Source of the DNA: Alphaproteobacteria bacterium
Lineage (GTDB): Bacteria > Pseudomonadota > Alphaproteobacteria > Kiloniellales > DSM-21159
Direction: 5' to 3'
Assembly: GCA_030433005.1 (NCBI GenBank)
Contig: JAUILQ010000057.1
Coordinates: 1 to 37,389, forward strand
Length of the DNA stretch: 37,389 bases
Part shown: positions 28,156-35,985 of the stretch, in pieces
Layout of the letters: each line of letters begins with the position of its first letter
Position numbering within the stretch: the first letter of the stretch is position 1
Notes under the pieces: generated by a model
Told to the model about the DNA's origin: nothing
The model's input: the letters and a program-made list of their open reading frames with translations, nothing else
The model's database searches: none
Program-made: the position numbers and the translations under genes

Positions 28156-28365
28156 TCAGCCCTCGACGACCTGCACCAGGTGCGGAATCTTGTTGATCAT
28201 GCCGCGCACCGCCGGGGTGTCCTCCAGCGTGCGGGTGCGGTTGAGCTTGCCGAGCCCCAGGCCCTTCAGGGTCTGGTGCTGGTCGCGCTGCCGGCCGATC
28301 GCGCTGGCGATCTGCTTGACCGTCACGGTCCCGGCCTTGGCGTCGGTCTTCTTCTTGGCGGCCAT
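28156..28365 (-). CDS. rpmD: 50S ribosomal protein L30
   Basis: 69 residues. The L30 core runs from GTVTVKQIASAIGRQRDQHQTLKGLGLGKLNRT-type sequence (about residues 12-44) to VRGMINKIPHLVQVVE. An N-terminal Lys/Ala-rich extension of about ten residues (MAAKKKTDAK) makes it longer than the 58-60 residues common elsewhere, as seen in several alphaproteobacteria. It lies between rpsE (26 bases) and rplO (77 bases). Confidence 0.97.
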   Translation of the reverse strand: MAAKKKTDAKAGTVTVKQIASAIGRQRDQHQTLKGLGLGKLNRTRTLEDTPAVRGMINKIPHLVQVVEG

Positions 28366-28391
28366 GCTGCCTGCTCCTCGAACTCAGCCGA

Positions 28392-28958
28392 TCACATGGT
28401 CGCCGGCTGCGCTTCCTCGCGCTTGCCGACGATGTCGGAGACCTTCTTGCCGCGCCGCTGGGCGACGGCCCGCGGGCTCTGCATGGTGTTCAGCGCGTCG
28501 AAGGTCGCCCGGATCATGTTGTAGGGGTTCTGGGTGCCGACCGACTTGGCGACGACGTCGTGGATGCCCAGGCACTCGAAGACCGCGCGCATCGGGCCGC
28601 CGGCGATGATGCCGGTGCCGACCGGCGCGGCGCGCAGATAAACCTTGCCGGCGCCGAAGTGGCCGCGCACGTCATGGTGCAGGGTGCGGCCCTCGCGCAG
28701 CGGCACGCGCAGCATCTTCTTCTTGGCGTCCTCGGTCGCCTTGCGGATCGCCTCGGGCACCTCGCGCGCCTTGCCGTGGCCGAAGCCGACGCGGCCGCGC
28801 TGGTCACCGACGACGACGAGCGCCGCGAAGCCGAAGCGGCGGCCGCCCTTCACCACCTTGGCGACGCGGTTGATGCCGACCAGCTTGTCGACGAACTCGT
28901 TGTCTTCGCGATCGCGATCCCGGCCACCGCCGCGATCGTCCCTCTGGCCTCGTGCCAT
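28392..28958 (-). CDS. rpsE: 30S ribosomal protein S5
   Basis: 188 residues from the ATG at 28958 (MARGQRDDRGGG); an upstream in-frame reading to 29006 extends into rplR's spacer and is not needed. The N-terminus is an Arg/Asp/Gly-rich extension, followed by FVDKLVGINRVAKVVKGGRRFGF (double-stranded RNA-binding fold) and VPLREGRTLHHDV, GTGIIAGGPMRAVFECLGI. S5 is involved in decoding fidelity and mRNA unwinding at the 30S entry. It follows rplR by 16 bases. Confidence 0.97.
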   Translation of the reverse strand: MARGQRDDRGGGRDRDREDNEFVDKLVGINRVAKVVKGGRRFGFAALVVVGDQRGRVGFGHGKAREVPEAIRKATEDAKKKMLRVPLREGRTLHHDVRGHFGAGKVYLRAAPVGTGIIAGGPMRAVFECLGIHDVVAKSVGTQNPYNMIRATFDALNTMQSPRAVAQRRGKKVSDIVGKREEAQPATM

Positions 28959-28974
28959 GATTCCTACCTTCCGA

Positions 28975-29340
28975 TCAGAACTGCAGGCCGCCCTCGCGGG
29001 CGGCATCGGCGAGTGCGCGCACCCGGCCGTGGTAGAGGTAGCCGCCGCGGTCGAAGTAGACCGTCTCGACGCCCTTCTCCTTGGCGCGCTGCGCGATCAG
29101 CTTGCCGACCTCGACGGCGGCCGTCGCGTCGGCGCCGGTCTTCAGCTTGCCCTTGAGCTCCTTGTCGACCGACGAGGCGGTCGCCAGCGTGACGCCCTGG
29201 GCGTCGTCGATCAGCTGCACGTAGATGTGCTTCGACGACCGGAAGACGCTGAGGCGCGGACGCCCGTCGGCCTTCTTGCGCAGGCTGGCGCGAGTCCGAT
29301 AGGCGCGCTTCAGCCGCAGCTCGCGATGAGACGTAGCCAT
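28975..29340 (-). CDS. rplR: 50S ribosomal protein L18
   Basis: 121 residues. RRAYRTRASLRKKADGRPRL-like N-terminus, SVFRSSKHIYVQLIDDAQGVTLATASS in the middle, and the C-terminal VYFDRGGYLYHGRVRALADAAREGGL are the L18 signature. It carries 5S rRNA into the 50S subunit together with L5, encoded nearby. The ATG overlaps the rplF TAA by one base (TAATG), indicating coupling. Confidence 0.98.
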   Translation of the reverse strand: MATSHRELRLKRAYRTRASLRKKADGRPRLSVFRSSKHIYVQLIDDAQGVTLATASSVDKELKGKLKTGADATAAVEVGKLIAQRAKEKGVETVYFDRGGYLYHGRVRALADAAREGGLQF

Positions 29341-29873
29341 TACTTCTTCTTACCTTCCTTGCGCAGGATCTGCTCGTCGGCGTAGCGCACGCCCTTGCCC
29401 TTGTAGGGCTCCGGCGGACGGAAGCCGCGGATCTCGGCAGCCATCTGGCCGACGACCTGCTTGTTGGCGCCGGAGATGGCGATCGCCGTCGGCCGCTCGC
29501 ACACCACCTTGATCCCCTCGGGAATCGGGTAGTTGATGTCGTGGCTGAAGCCGAGCTGCAGGTTCAGCGTCTTGCCCTGGACGGCGGCGCGATAGCCGAC
29601 GCCGGTGATCTCGAGGCTCTTGGTGAAGCCGTCGGAGACGCCGGTGACCAGGTTCTGGATCTGCGCGCGCGCCGTGCCCCACATGGAGCGGGCCCGCTTG
29701 CCCTCGTCCTTGGGGGTGACCCAGACCTTGCCGTCCTTCAGCTCGATCGAGACGTCGTCGGTCGCCTGGTACGACAGCTCGCCCAGCTTGCCCTTGGCCG
29801 TGACCGCGTTGGCGTCGACCTTGACGTCGACCCCGCTCGGCACGGTCACCGGGTTCTTACCTACGCGCGACAT
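29340..29873 (-). CDS. rplF: 50S ribosomal protein L6
   Basis: 177 residues, standard length. MSRVGKNPVTVPSGVDV opens the first repeat; the second repeat includes GVGYRAAVQGKTLNLQLGFSH and the C-terminal signature ISGANKQVVGQMAAEIRGFRPPEPYKGKG with RYADE. It binds 23S rRNA near the factor-binding site. It follows rpsH by 12 bases and overlaps rplR by one base. Confidence 0.98.
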   Translation of the reverse strand: MSRVGKNPVTVPSGVDVKVDANAVTAKGKLGELSYQATDDVSIELKDGKVWVTPKDEGKRARSMWGTARAQIQNLVTGVSDGFTKSLEITGVGYRAAVQGKTLNLQLGFSHDINYPIPEGIKVVCERPTAIAISGANKQVVGQMAAEIRGFRPPEPYKGKGVRYADEQILRKEGKKK

Positions 29874-29885
29874 ACCTGAAGCTCC

Positions 29886-30284
29886 TTAGAACACCTGGCA
29901 GAGGACTTCGCCGCCGACGTTGGCGGCGCGGGCCTCGTGGTCGGCCATCACGCCCTGCGGGGTCGACAGGATGGTGACGCCCAGACCGTTGTAGACGTGC
30001 GGCAGCTCCTTGATCCGCGAGTAGACGCGGCGGCCCGGCTTGGACACGCGCGCGATCTCCCGGATCACCGGTTCGCCTTCGTGGTACTTCAGCTCGATCT
30101 CGATCGCCGGGTGGCCGCGCTCGTTGGCCGTCTCGCGATAGGCCCGGATGTAGCCTTCGCGCTGCAGCACCTCGAGCACGTTGCAGCGGAGCTTCGAGAA
30201 GGGAGCCTGGATCTTGGACTTGCGCGCCTGCTGACCGTTGCGGATGCGGGTCAGCATATCGCCCAAGGGATCGGTAAGCGCCAT
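29886..30284 (-). CDS. rpsH: 30S ribosomal protein S8
   Basis: 132 residues. DPLGDMLTRIRNGQQARKS at the N-terminus and the C-terminal YNGLGVTILSTPQGVMADHEA with GGEVLCQVF are the family patterns. S8 organises the 16S central domain and in E. coli represses the spc operon by binding its mRNA near the L5 start; whether that occurs here cannot be seen. It follows rpsN by 13 bases. Confidence 0.98.
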   Translation of the reverse strand: MALTDPLGDMLTRIRNGQQARKSKIQAPFSKLRCNVLEVLQREGYIRAYRETANERGHPAIEIELKYHEGEPVIREIARVSKPGRRVYSRIKELPHVYNGLGVTILSTPQGVMADHEARAANVGGEVLCQVF

Positions 30285-30297
30285 GGGGCCGCTCCTC

Positions 30298-30603
30298 CTA
30301 CCAGCTCGACTTCGTCATCCCGGGGATCTGGCCACGCGAGGCCAGATCGCGCAGCGAGACGCGAGACAACTTGAGTTTCCGATAGTAGCCCCGCGGCCGG
30401 CCGGTGACCTCGCACCGGTTGCGCACGCGGTTCGGCGCGCCGTTGCGCGGCAGCTCGGCCAGCTTCAGGACCGCCTGGAAGCGGTCTTCCGGAGACAGCG
30501 AGCGGTCGCGCACGATCTCCTTCAGCTGCGCCCGCTTCGCGGCGTCGCGCTTGGCCATCTTCATGCGCCTCTTATTGCGCTCGACTGCAGACTTCTTCGC
30601 CAT
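30298..30603 (-). CDS. rpsN: 30S ribosomal protein S14 (zinc-independent type)
   Basis: 101 residues, the long form without the CxxC pairs of the zinc type. MAKKSAVERNKRRMKMAKRD opens it; the C-terminal signature is RNRCEVTGRPRGYYRKLKLSR followed by LRDLASRGQIPGMTKSSW. It binds 16S rRNA in the 30S head. It lies 22 bases after rplE and 13 before rpsH. Confidence 0.98.
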   Translation of the reverse strand: MAKKSAVERNKRRMKMAKRDAAKRAQLKEIVRDRSLSPEDRFQAVLKLAELPRNGAPNRVRNRCEVTGRPRGYYRKLKLSRVSLRDLASRGQIPGMTKSSW

Positions 30604-30625
30604 CGGCTTTCTTTCCCTTCGCCGC

Positions 30626-31171
30626 TCAGGAGGTCCGGAACGGCATTTCGAACTCGGCCAGCAGCGCCTTCGCCTCTGCGTCGGTCTTGGCCGTGGTGCA
30701 GATGATGATGTCCATGCCCCGGACGTCCTCGATCTTGTCGTACTCGATCTCGGGGAAGACGATCTGCTCTTTCAAACCCATCGCGTAGTTGCCGCGGCCG
30801 TCGAACGACTTGCCGTTCAGGCCGCGGAAGTCCCGCACGCGCGGCAGCGCGATGTTCACCAGGCGGTCGAGGAACTCGTACATGCGCTCCCGCCGCAGGG
30901 TGACCTTGGCGCCGATCGCCATGCCCTCGCGCAGCTTGAAGCCCGCGATGGACCGCTTCGCCTTGGTCGTCACCGGCTTCTGGCCGGAGATCTGCGTCAG
31001 TTCCGCGACGGCGCTCGTCAGCTTCTTGGAATCGCCGACGGCCTCGCCGACGCCCATGTTGATGACGATCTTCTCCAGGCGCGGCACCTGCAGGTCGTTC
31101 GTGTAGCCCTGCTCCTTCTTGAGCTTCGGCTTCACGACCGTCTCGTAGTGTTCCTTCAAACGGGCCGCCAT
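30626..31171 (-). CDS. rplE: 50S ribosomal protein L5
   Basis: 181 residues. VPRLEKIVINMGVGEAVGD (about residues 29-47), ISGQKPVTTKAKRSIAGFKLREG, and the C-terminal GLKEQIVFPEIEYDKIEDVRGMDI are diagnostic. L5 binds 5S rRNA and contacts the P-site tRNA. It lies 23 bases after rplX. Confidence 0.98.
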   Translation of the reverse strand: MAARLKEHYETVVKPKLKKEQGYTNDLQVPRLEKIVINMGVGEAVGDSKKLTSAVAELTQISGQKPVTTKAKRSIAGFKLREGMAIGAKVTLRRERMYEFLDRLVNIALPRVRDFRGLNGKSFDGRGNYAMGLKEQIVFPEIEYDKIEDVRGMDIIICTTAKTDAEAKALLAEFEMPFRTS

Positions 31172-31194
31172 CGTTCTTGTCCTCGTCCTAGCCC

Positions 31195-31515
31195 TTAGCG
31201 GTCGATCATCTCGCCGGAGCGGCGCGAGAAGCGGACCTTGCGGCCGTCCTCTAGCACCTTCCAGCCGACGCGCGCCGCCTTGCCGTCGTTCGGATCGACG
31301 TGGGCCACGTTGGAAATGTGCACCGGCGCCTCGACCTCGACGATGCCGCCCTCCTGCCGGGCGGTCTGGCGCTGGTGCTTCTTGACCAGGTTGACACCCT
31401 GGACCAGCACCCGCTCGTCCTTGCGGAGCACGCGCAGCACCTGGCCGGTCTTGCCCCGGTCCTTGCCGGTCGTGACGACCACCTGGTCGCCCTTGCGGAT
31501 CTTGAACTTGTCCAT
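31195..31515 (-). CDS. rplX: 50S ribosomal protein L24
   Basis: 106 residues from the ATG at 31515 (MDKFKIRKGDQVVV). The KOW motif is GDQVVVTTGKDRGKTGQVLRV (about residues 9-29), followed by NLVKKHQRQT and the loop IVEVEAPVHISNVAHVDP. A longer in-frame reading across rplN is spurious. The ATG overlaps the rplN TGA by one base. L24 is an assembly initiator bound near the tunnel exit. Confidence 0.97.
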   Translation of the reverse strand: MDKFKIRKGDQVVVTTGKDRGKTGQVLRVLRKDERVLVQGVNLVKKHQRQTARQEGGIVEVEAPVHISNVAHVDPNDGKAARVGWKVLEDGRKVRFSRRSGEMIDR

Positions 31516-31883
31516 CACAGCACCTCGGGCGCCAAGGAGATGATCTTCATGAAGCGCTTGGCGCGCAGCTCGCGGGTCACCGGGCCGAAGATGCGGGTGC
31601 CGATCGGCTCGCCCTGCTTGTTGATCAGCACGGCGGCGTTGCTGTCGAAGCGGATCGTGGTGCCGTCGGTGCGGCGGATGTCCTTGGCGGTGCGCACGAT
31701 GACGGCGCGCAGCACGTCGCCCTTCTTCACGCGGCCCCGCGGAATCGCCTCCTTGACGGAGACCACGATGACGTCCCCGATGCTCGCCCACCGCCGATGC
31801 GAGCCGCCCAGCACCTTGATGCACTGGACGCGGCGCGCGCCGGAGTTGTCGGCGACATCGAGGTTCGACTGCATCTGGATCAT
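31515..31883 (-). CDS. rplN: 50S ribosomal protein L14
   Basis: 122 residues, standard length. MIQMQSNLDVADNSGARRVQCIKVLGGS (in pieces) opens it, with the signature GDVIVVSVKEAIPRGRVKKGDV and the C-terminal GTRIFGPVTRELR, FMKIISLAPEVL. It lies at the subunit interface. It is 12 bases after rpsQ and overlaps rplX by one base. Confidence 0.98.
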   Translation of the reverse strand: MIQMQSNLDVADNSGARRVQCIKVLGGSHRRWASIGDVIVVSVKEAIPRGRVKKGDVLRAVIVRTAKDIRRTDGTTIRFDSNAAVLINKQGEPIGTRIFGPVTRELRAKRFMKIISLAPEVL

Positions 31884-31895
31884 GACGCGGTCTCC

Positions 31896-32159
31896 TTAGC
31901 CTGCGGCGTTCTGGGCGCCGGCGGCGGCCTCATCGGTCACGATCTCCCAGGTCTTGGTCTTGGAGATCGGCCGGCACTCGCGGATCCGCACCACGTCGCC
32001 CACCTTGCAGGCGTTCTCGGCGTCGTGCGCGTGATACTTCTTCGAGCGACGGATGAACTTCTTGTACAGCGGGTGCATGACGCGACGGGACACCTGGACC
32101 GTGACGGTCTTGTCCGTCTTGTCGCTGACCACGACACCCTGGAGAATACGACGCGGCAT
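31896..32159 (-). CDS. rpsQ: 30S ribosomal protein S17
   Basis: 87 residues. RILQGVVVSDKTDKTVTVQV and RRVMHPLYKKFIRRSKKYHAHD match the family; VGDVVRIRECRPISKTKTW is the C-terminal signature. A short Ala-rich tail follows. S17 is a primary 16S rRNA-binding protein. It follows rpmC by four bases. Confidence 0.98.
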   Translation of the reverse strand: MPRRILQGVVVSDKTDKTVTVQVSRRVMHPLYKKFIRRSKKYHAHDAENACKVGDVVRIRECRPISKTKTWEIVTDEAAAGAQNAAG

Positions 32160-32163
32160 CGGC

Positions 32164-32370
32164 TCACGACTCCTGAACGGCGGGCTGGGCCTTCTGGCGC
32201 AGCACGGTCTTGATGCGCGCGATGTCCCGCCGGACCTGGCGGGCGCGCGCGGTGTTCTCGAGCTGGCCGCTGGCCTTCTGGAAGCGCAGGTTGAACGCCT
32301 CCTTGCGCAGCGCCAGCAGCTGCTCCTTGAGCTCGTCCTGGGACTTGGCTCGAACGTCTGCGGCCTTCAT
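32164..32370 (-). CDS. rpmC: 50S ribosomal protein L29
   Basis: 68 residues, two-helix protein. MKAADVRAKSQDELKEQLLALRKEAFNLRFQKASGQLENT-type sequence (in pieces) and the C-terminal helix ARQVRRDIARIKTVLRQK are typical. L29 lies at the tunnel exit. It follows rplP by four bases. Confidence 0.97.
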   Translation of the reverse strand: MKAADVRAKSQDELKEQLLALRKEAFNLRFQKASGQLENTARARQVRRDIARIKTVLRQKAQPAVQES

Positions 32371-32374
32371 CGGA

Positions 32375-32794
32375 TCAGCCCTCCTCGCCCACGCGGGCGA
32401 TGAACTTGGTCTGGATCGGCAGCTTGGCCGAGGCCAGGCGGAAGGCGTCGCGCGCCAGCTCCATGTTCACGCCGTCCAGTTCGAACATCACGCGGCCGGG
32501 CTTGACGCGCGCGGCCCACCACTCGGGGTTGCCCTTGCCCTTGCCCTGGCGAACCTCGGCCGGCTTCGAGGAGACCGGCACATCGGGGAAGATGCGGATC
32601 CACAGCTTGCCGACGCGCTTCATCCGGCGCGTGATCGCGCGGCGCGCCGCCTCGATCTGGCGCGACGAGATGCGGCCGGGCTCCATCGCCTTCAGGCCGT
32701 AGGCACCGAAGTTGAGCTGGGTGCCACCCTTGGCCTGGCCGTGGATGCGCCCCTTGTGCTGCTTGCGGTATTTCGTGCGCTTCGGCTGCAGCAT
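32375..32794 (-). CDS. rplP: 50S ribosomal protein L16
   Basis: 139 residues. PKRTKYRKQHKGRIHGQAKG opens it, with the signature RISSRQIEAARRAITRRMKR and IRIFPDVPVSSKPAEVRQGKGKG and EVEL-like region ARDAFRLASAKLPIQTKFI. It binds 23S rRNA near the A-site tRNA and is needed for late 50S assembly. The 35-base gap from rpsC is the longest in the S10 half of the cluster. Confidence 0.98.
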   Translation of the reverse strand: MLQPKRTKYRKQHKGRIHGQAKGGTQLNFGAYGLKAMEPGRISSRQIEAARRAITRRMKRVGKLWIRIFPDVPVSSKPAEVRQGKGKGNPEWWAARVKPGRVMFELDGVNMELARDAFRLASAKLPIQTKFIARVGEEG

Positions 32795-32829
32795 CGTTCC
32801 GTTTCCTTATCTTCCCTTCAACGACCGGA

Positions 32830-33519
32830 TCAGGCGCGCGGCGCCGGGCCGGTCTGCATCTCGCTGGCGCGCTTCTCCTGGGCCAGCGGGTCGTGCGCCA
32901 GGATCTCGCCCTTGAACACCCAGACCTTGACGCCGCAGGTGCCGTAGGTCGTCACGGCCGTGGTCTCGCCGTAGTCGATGTCGGCGCGCAGGGTGTGCAG
33001 CGGCACGCGGCCCTCGCGGTACCACTCCATGCGCGCGATCTCGGCGCCGCCCAGGCGGCCGGAGCAGTTGATCCGGATGCCCTGGGCGCCCAGGCGCATA
33101 GCCGACTGCACGGCGCGCTTCATGGCGCGGCGGAAGGCCACGCGGCGCTCCAGCTGCTGGGCGATGTTGTCGGCCACCAGCTTGGCGTCGATCTCCGGCT
33201 TGCGGACCTCGACGATGTTCAGATGAACCTCGCCGCCGGTCATCTTCTGCAGGTCGCCGCGCAGCTTCTCGATGTCGGCGCCCTTCTTGCCGATGACCAC
33301 GCCCGGACGCGCCGTGTGGATCGTCACGCGGGCCCGCTTGGCCGGGCGCTCGATGATGATGCGCGACACGCCGGCCTGCCTGAGGCGGTTCTGCAGGAAC
33401 TTCCGCAGCTTCAGGTCCTCGTGCAGCAGCGTGCCGTAGCCCTTGTCGGCGAACCAGCGGCTGTCCCAGGTCCGGTTGATGCCGAGGCGCAGGCCGATCG
33501 GATTGACTTTCTGGCCCAT
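32830..33519 (-). CDS. rpsC: 30S ribosomal protein S3
   Basis: 229 residues. MGQKVNPIGLRLGINRTWDS is the invariant start. A KH domain carries GKKGADIEKLRGDL (about residues 88-101); the C-terminal domain has RRAMKRAVQSAMRLGAQGIRINCSGRLGGAEIAR and DYGETTAVTTYGTCGVKVWVF. S3 forms the mRNA entry channel with S4 and S5. It starts two bases after rplV. Confidence 0.98.
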   Translation of the reverse strand: MGQKVNPIGLRLGINRTWDSRWFADKGYGTLLHEDLKLRKFLQNRLRQAGVSRIIIERPAKRARVTIHTARPGVVIGKKGADIEKLRGDLQKMTGGEVHLNIVEVRKPEIDAKLVADNIAQQLERRVAFRRAMKRAVQSAMRLGAQGIRINCSGRLGGAEIARMEWYREGRVPLHTLRADIDYGETTAVTTYGTCGVKVWVFKGEILAHDPLAQEKRASEMQTGPAPRA

Positions 33520-33521
33520 GA

Positions 33522-33902
33522 TCAGACGTTCTCCTCACGCTCGCGTACGACGACACGCAAGCGCGCCCACGGTTTCTCGATGCGCCCGACCCGGCCGCGC
33601 GCCCGGGGGCGGAAGCGGCGCATGACGAGCGACTTGCCGACGCTCGCCTCGGCCACGTAGAGCCGGTCGACGTCGAGCTGGTGATTGTTCTCGGCGTTGG
33701 CGATCGCGGACTGCAGCACCTTGCGCACGTCCTGCGCGATGCGGCGCTTGCTGAACTCCAGCTCGGCCAGCGCGCGGTCCGCGTTGAGCCCGCGGATCAG
33801 GCCGGCGACCAGGTTGAGCTTGCGCGGGCTGGTGCGCAGCTGGGTCGCCACCGCCATCGCCTCGTTGTCCGCCAGGGACCGTTCGGTCTTCGGCTTGCTC
33901 AT
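33522..33902 (-). CDS. rplV: 50S ribosomal protein L22
   Basis: 126 residues. TQLRTSPRKLNLVAGLIRGL, DVRKVLQSAIANAENNHQLD and the C-terminal FRPRARGRVGRIEKPWARLRVVV (beta-hairpin reaching into the exit tunnel) are canonical. A short N-terminal extension (MSKPKTERSLADN) precedes the core. It lies four bases after rpsS and two before rpsC. Confidence 0.98.
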   Translation of the reverse strand: MSKPKTERSLADNEAMAVATQLRTSPRKLNLVAGLIRGLNADRALAELEFSKRRIAQDVRKVLQSAIANAENNHQLDVDRLYVAEASVGKSLVMRRFRPRARGRVGRIEKPWARLRVVVREREENV

Positions 33903-33906
33903 CGTC

Positions 33907-34185
33907 TTAGCCTCGCCTCGCCTTCTTGTCGGCGGCGTGACCGTGGAAGGTCCGCGTCGGCGCGAACTCGCCGAACTTGTGGCCGATCATGTTCTCGTTC
34001 ACGAGCACCGGGATGAACTTCTGGCCGTTGTGCACGCCGAACGTCAGGCCGATGAACTGCGGCATGATGGTCGAGCGGCGCGACCAGGTCCGGATGATCT
34101 CGTTGCGGCCCGACTCGCGCGCCTTCTCGGCCTTCTGCAGCAGAAAGCCGTCGACGAACGGGCCCTTCCATACGGAACGCGACAT
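33907..34185 (-). CDS. rpsS: 30S ribosomal protein S19
   Basis: 92 residues, standard length. MSRSVWKGPFVDGFLLQKAE opens it; the signature IRTWSRRSTIMPQFIGLTF and NGQKFIPVLVNENMIGHKFGEFAPTRTF follow. S19 sits in the 30S head and contacts A-site tRNA through bridge elements. It follows rplB by ten bases. Confidence 0.98.
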   Translation of the reverse strand: MSRSVWKGPFVDGFLLQKAEKARESGRNEIIRTWSRRSTIMPQFIGLTFGVHNGQKFIPVLVNENMIGHKFGEFAPTRTFHGHAADKKARRG

Positions 34186-34195
34186 GGGTCAGGTC

Positions 34196-35029
34196 CTACT
34201 TCTTCTTCGCGTGCCGACGGCGCACGATCAGGCGGTCGGTCAGCTTGTTCTTGCGCGTGCGCGCACCCTTGGTCGGCTTACCCCACGGGGTCACCGGGTG
34301 ACGGCCGCCCGAGGTGCGGCCCTCGCCGCCGCCGTGCGGATGGTCGACCGGGTTCATGGCGACGCCGCGGACCGCCGGGCGCTTGCCCAGCCAGCGCGCG
34401 CGGCCGGCCTTGCCGTGGTTGATGTTCTGCTCGTCAGAGTTCGACACCGCGCCGATGGTGGCCATGCACTCGGCCCGCACCATCCGCACCTCGCCCGAGG
34501 AGAGGCGCAGCAGCGCGTAGCCGGCGTCACGGCCGACGATCTGGACGTAGGCACCGGCCGAGCGCGCCATCTGGCCGCCCTTGCCGGGCTTCATCTCGAC
34601 GTTGTGCACGATCGTGCCGACCGGGATCGAGCGCAGCGGCATGGCGTTGCCCGGCTTGATGTCGGCCCGCTCGGCGGCGATCACCTGGTCGCCGGCCCCG
34701 ACGCGCTGCGGCGCGAGGATGTAGGCGAGCTCGCCGTCCTCGTACTTGACCAGCGCGATGAAGGCCGTGCGGTTGGGGTCGTACTCCAGGCGCTCGATCG
34801 TGCCGGGCACGTCGAACTTGCGACGCTTGAAGTCGACGATGCGGTAGGTCCGCTTGTGACCGCCGCCGCGCCGCCGCGTCGTGATGTGGCCCTGGTTGTT
34901 GCGGCCGCCGGACTTGGTCAGGCCCTCGGTCAGCTTCTTGACCGGCTTGCCCTTCCACAGCCCGGAACGATCGACGGTCACCAGCTGGCGCTGGCCCGGC
35001 GTCGTCGGATTGTACTGCTTCAACGCCAT
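34196..35029 (-). CDS. rplB: 50S ribosomal protein L2
   Basis: 277 residues, standard length. ALKQYNPTTPGQRQLVTVDR opens it; NNQGHITTRRRGGGHKRTYR, the SH3-like core, and the peptidyl-transferase-proximal loop NPVDHPHGGGEGR with the conserved histidine follow, ending in the basic tail TRKNKLTDRLIVRRRHAKKK. L2 is required for subunit association and peptidyl transfer. It follows rplW by four bases. Confidence 0.99.
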   Translation of the reverse strand: MALKQYNPTTPGQRQLVTVDRSGLWKGKPVKKLTEGLTKSGGRNNQGHITTRRRGGGHKRTYRIVDFKRRKFDVPGTIERLEYDPNRTAFIALVKYEDGELAYILAPQRVGAGDQVIAAERADIKPGNAMPLRSIPVGTIVHNVEMKPGKGGQMARSAGAYVQIVGRDAGYALLRLSSGEVRMVRAECMATIGAVSNSDEQNINHGKAGRARWLGKRPAVRGVAMNPVDHPHGGGEGRTSGGRHPVTPWGKPTKGARTRKNKLTDRLIVRRRHAKKK

Positions 35030-35033
35030 GGCG

Positions 35034-35366
35034 TCAGACCCCCGTGGTCACGTCGATCGAGTGACCCTCTTCGAGCGTCACCATCGCCTTCTTGAAATCG
35101 CTGCGGGTGCCCGGACGGCCCCGGAAGCGCTTGAACTTGCCCTTCTGGCGCAGCGTGTTCACCGCGGTGACCTTGACCTTGAACAGGGTCTCGACCGCGG
35201 TCTTGATCTCCGGCTTGCTGGCGTCCAGCGACACCTCGAAGGTGACCTGGTTGTGCTCGGAGCCCCGGGTCGACTTCTCGGTGATGATCGGCCGGCGGAT
35301 CACCTCGTAGATGCGCTCCGCCGAAACCTTGGTGTCTGCCGCGTTGCGCGGACGTCCCCGGCTCAT
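35034..35366 (-). CDS. rplW: 50S ribosomal protein L23
   Basis: 110 residues. YEVIRRPIITEKSTRGSEHNQVTFEV and ASKPEIKTAVETLFKVKVTAVNTLRQKGK form the L23 core; GRPGTRSDFKKAMVTL is the C-terminal signature. A 17-residue N-terminal extension rich in Arg/Ala/Ser precedes it. L23 is the docking site at the tunnel exit for trigger factor and SRP. Its ATG overlaps the rplD TGA by four bases. Confidence 0.98.
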   Translation of the reverse strand: MSRGRPRNAADTKVSAERIYEVIRRPIITEKSTRGSEHNQVTFEVSLDASKPEIKTAVETLFKVKVTAVNTLRQKGKFKRFRGRPGTRSDFKKAMVTLEEGHSIDVTTGV

Positions 35367-35983
35367 TTCAGTCGTGCCTCCAGCGCTTCGACCGCGGCCT
35401 TGGTCAGCACCAGCTGATCGCGCCGCAGGATGTCGTAGACGTTGGCGCCCTGCTGCGGCAGCACGTCCACAAGCGGAATGTTGCGGGCCGCGCGCGAGAA
35501 GTTCTCCTCGATGGCGGCGCCGTCGATGATCAGCGCGTTGCTCCAGCCCAGGGCCGTCAGCTTGGCGGCCAGGGCCTTGGTCTTGTGGTCGTCGGCCTTG
35601 GCGGCGTCGATCACCGCCAGCTTGCCCTCGGCGCGCTTGGCCGACAGCGCGTTCTTCAGCGCCAGCTGCCGCACCTTGCGCGGCAGGTCGTAGCCGTGCT
35701 CGCGCGGCACCGGACCGTGCACGACGCCGCCGCCGCGCATGATGTTGGTCTTCAGGTTGCCGCGCCGCGCCCGGCCGCCGCCCTTCTGGCGGAAGGCCTT
35801 CTTGGTCGTGCCCGACACCTCGCCGCGGCTCTTGGCCTTGTGGGTGCCGGCGCGGCGCTTGGCGAGCTGCCAGTGGACGACGCGCGCCAGCAGGTCGCCG
35901 CGCGGCTCGAGACCGAAGATCTCGTCGGCGAGCTCGATCTCGCCCGCGGTGCTGTTGTCGAGCGTGGTGACCGGATGCTTCAT
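35363..35983 (-). CDS. rplD: 50S ribosomal protein L4
   Basis: 206 residues from ATG 35983 (MKHPVTTLDN), with GAGGAG eight bases upstream. An in-frame GTG at 35989 overlaps the rplC stop but sits too close to the same ribosome site. The long loop region has SRGEVSGTTKKAFRQKGGGRARRG (reaching into the exit tunnel); DVLPQQGANVYDILRRDQLVLTK is the C-terminal part. In E. coli L4 represses the S10 operon through its leader; no comparable leader is recognisable here. It overlaps rplW by four bases. Confidence 0.97.
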   Translation of the reverse strand: MKHPVTTLDNSTAGEIELADEIFGLEPRGDLLARVVHWQLAKRRAGTHKAKSRGEVSGTTKKAFRQKGGGRARRGNLKTNIMRGGGVVHGPVPREHGYDLPRKVRQLALKNALSAKRAEGKLAVIDAAKADDHKTKALAAKLTALGWSNALIIDGAAIEENFSRAARNIPLVDVLPQQGANVYDILRRDQLVLTKAAVEALEARLK

Positions 35984-35985
35984 GG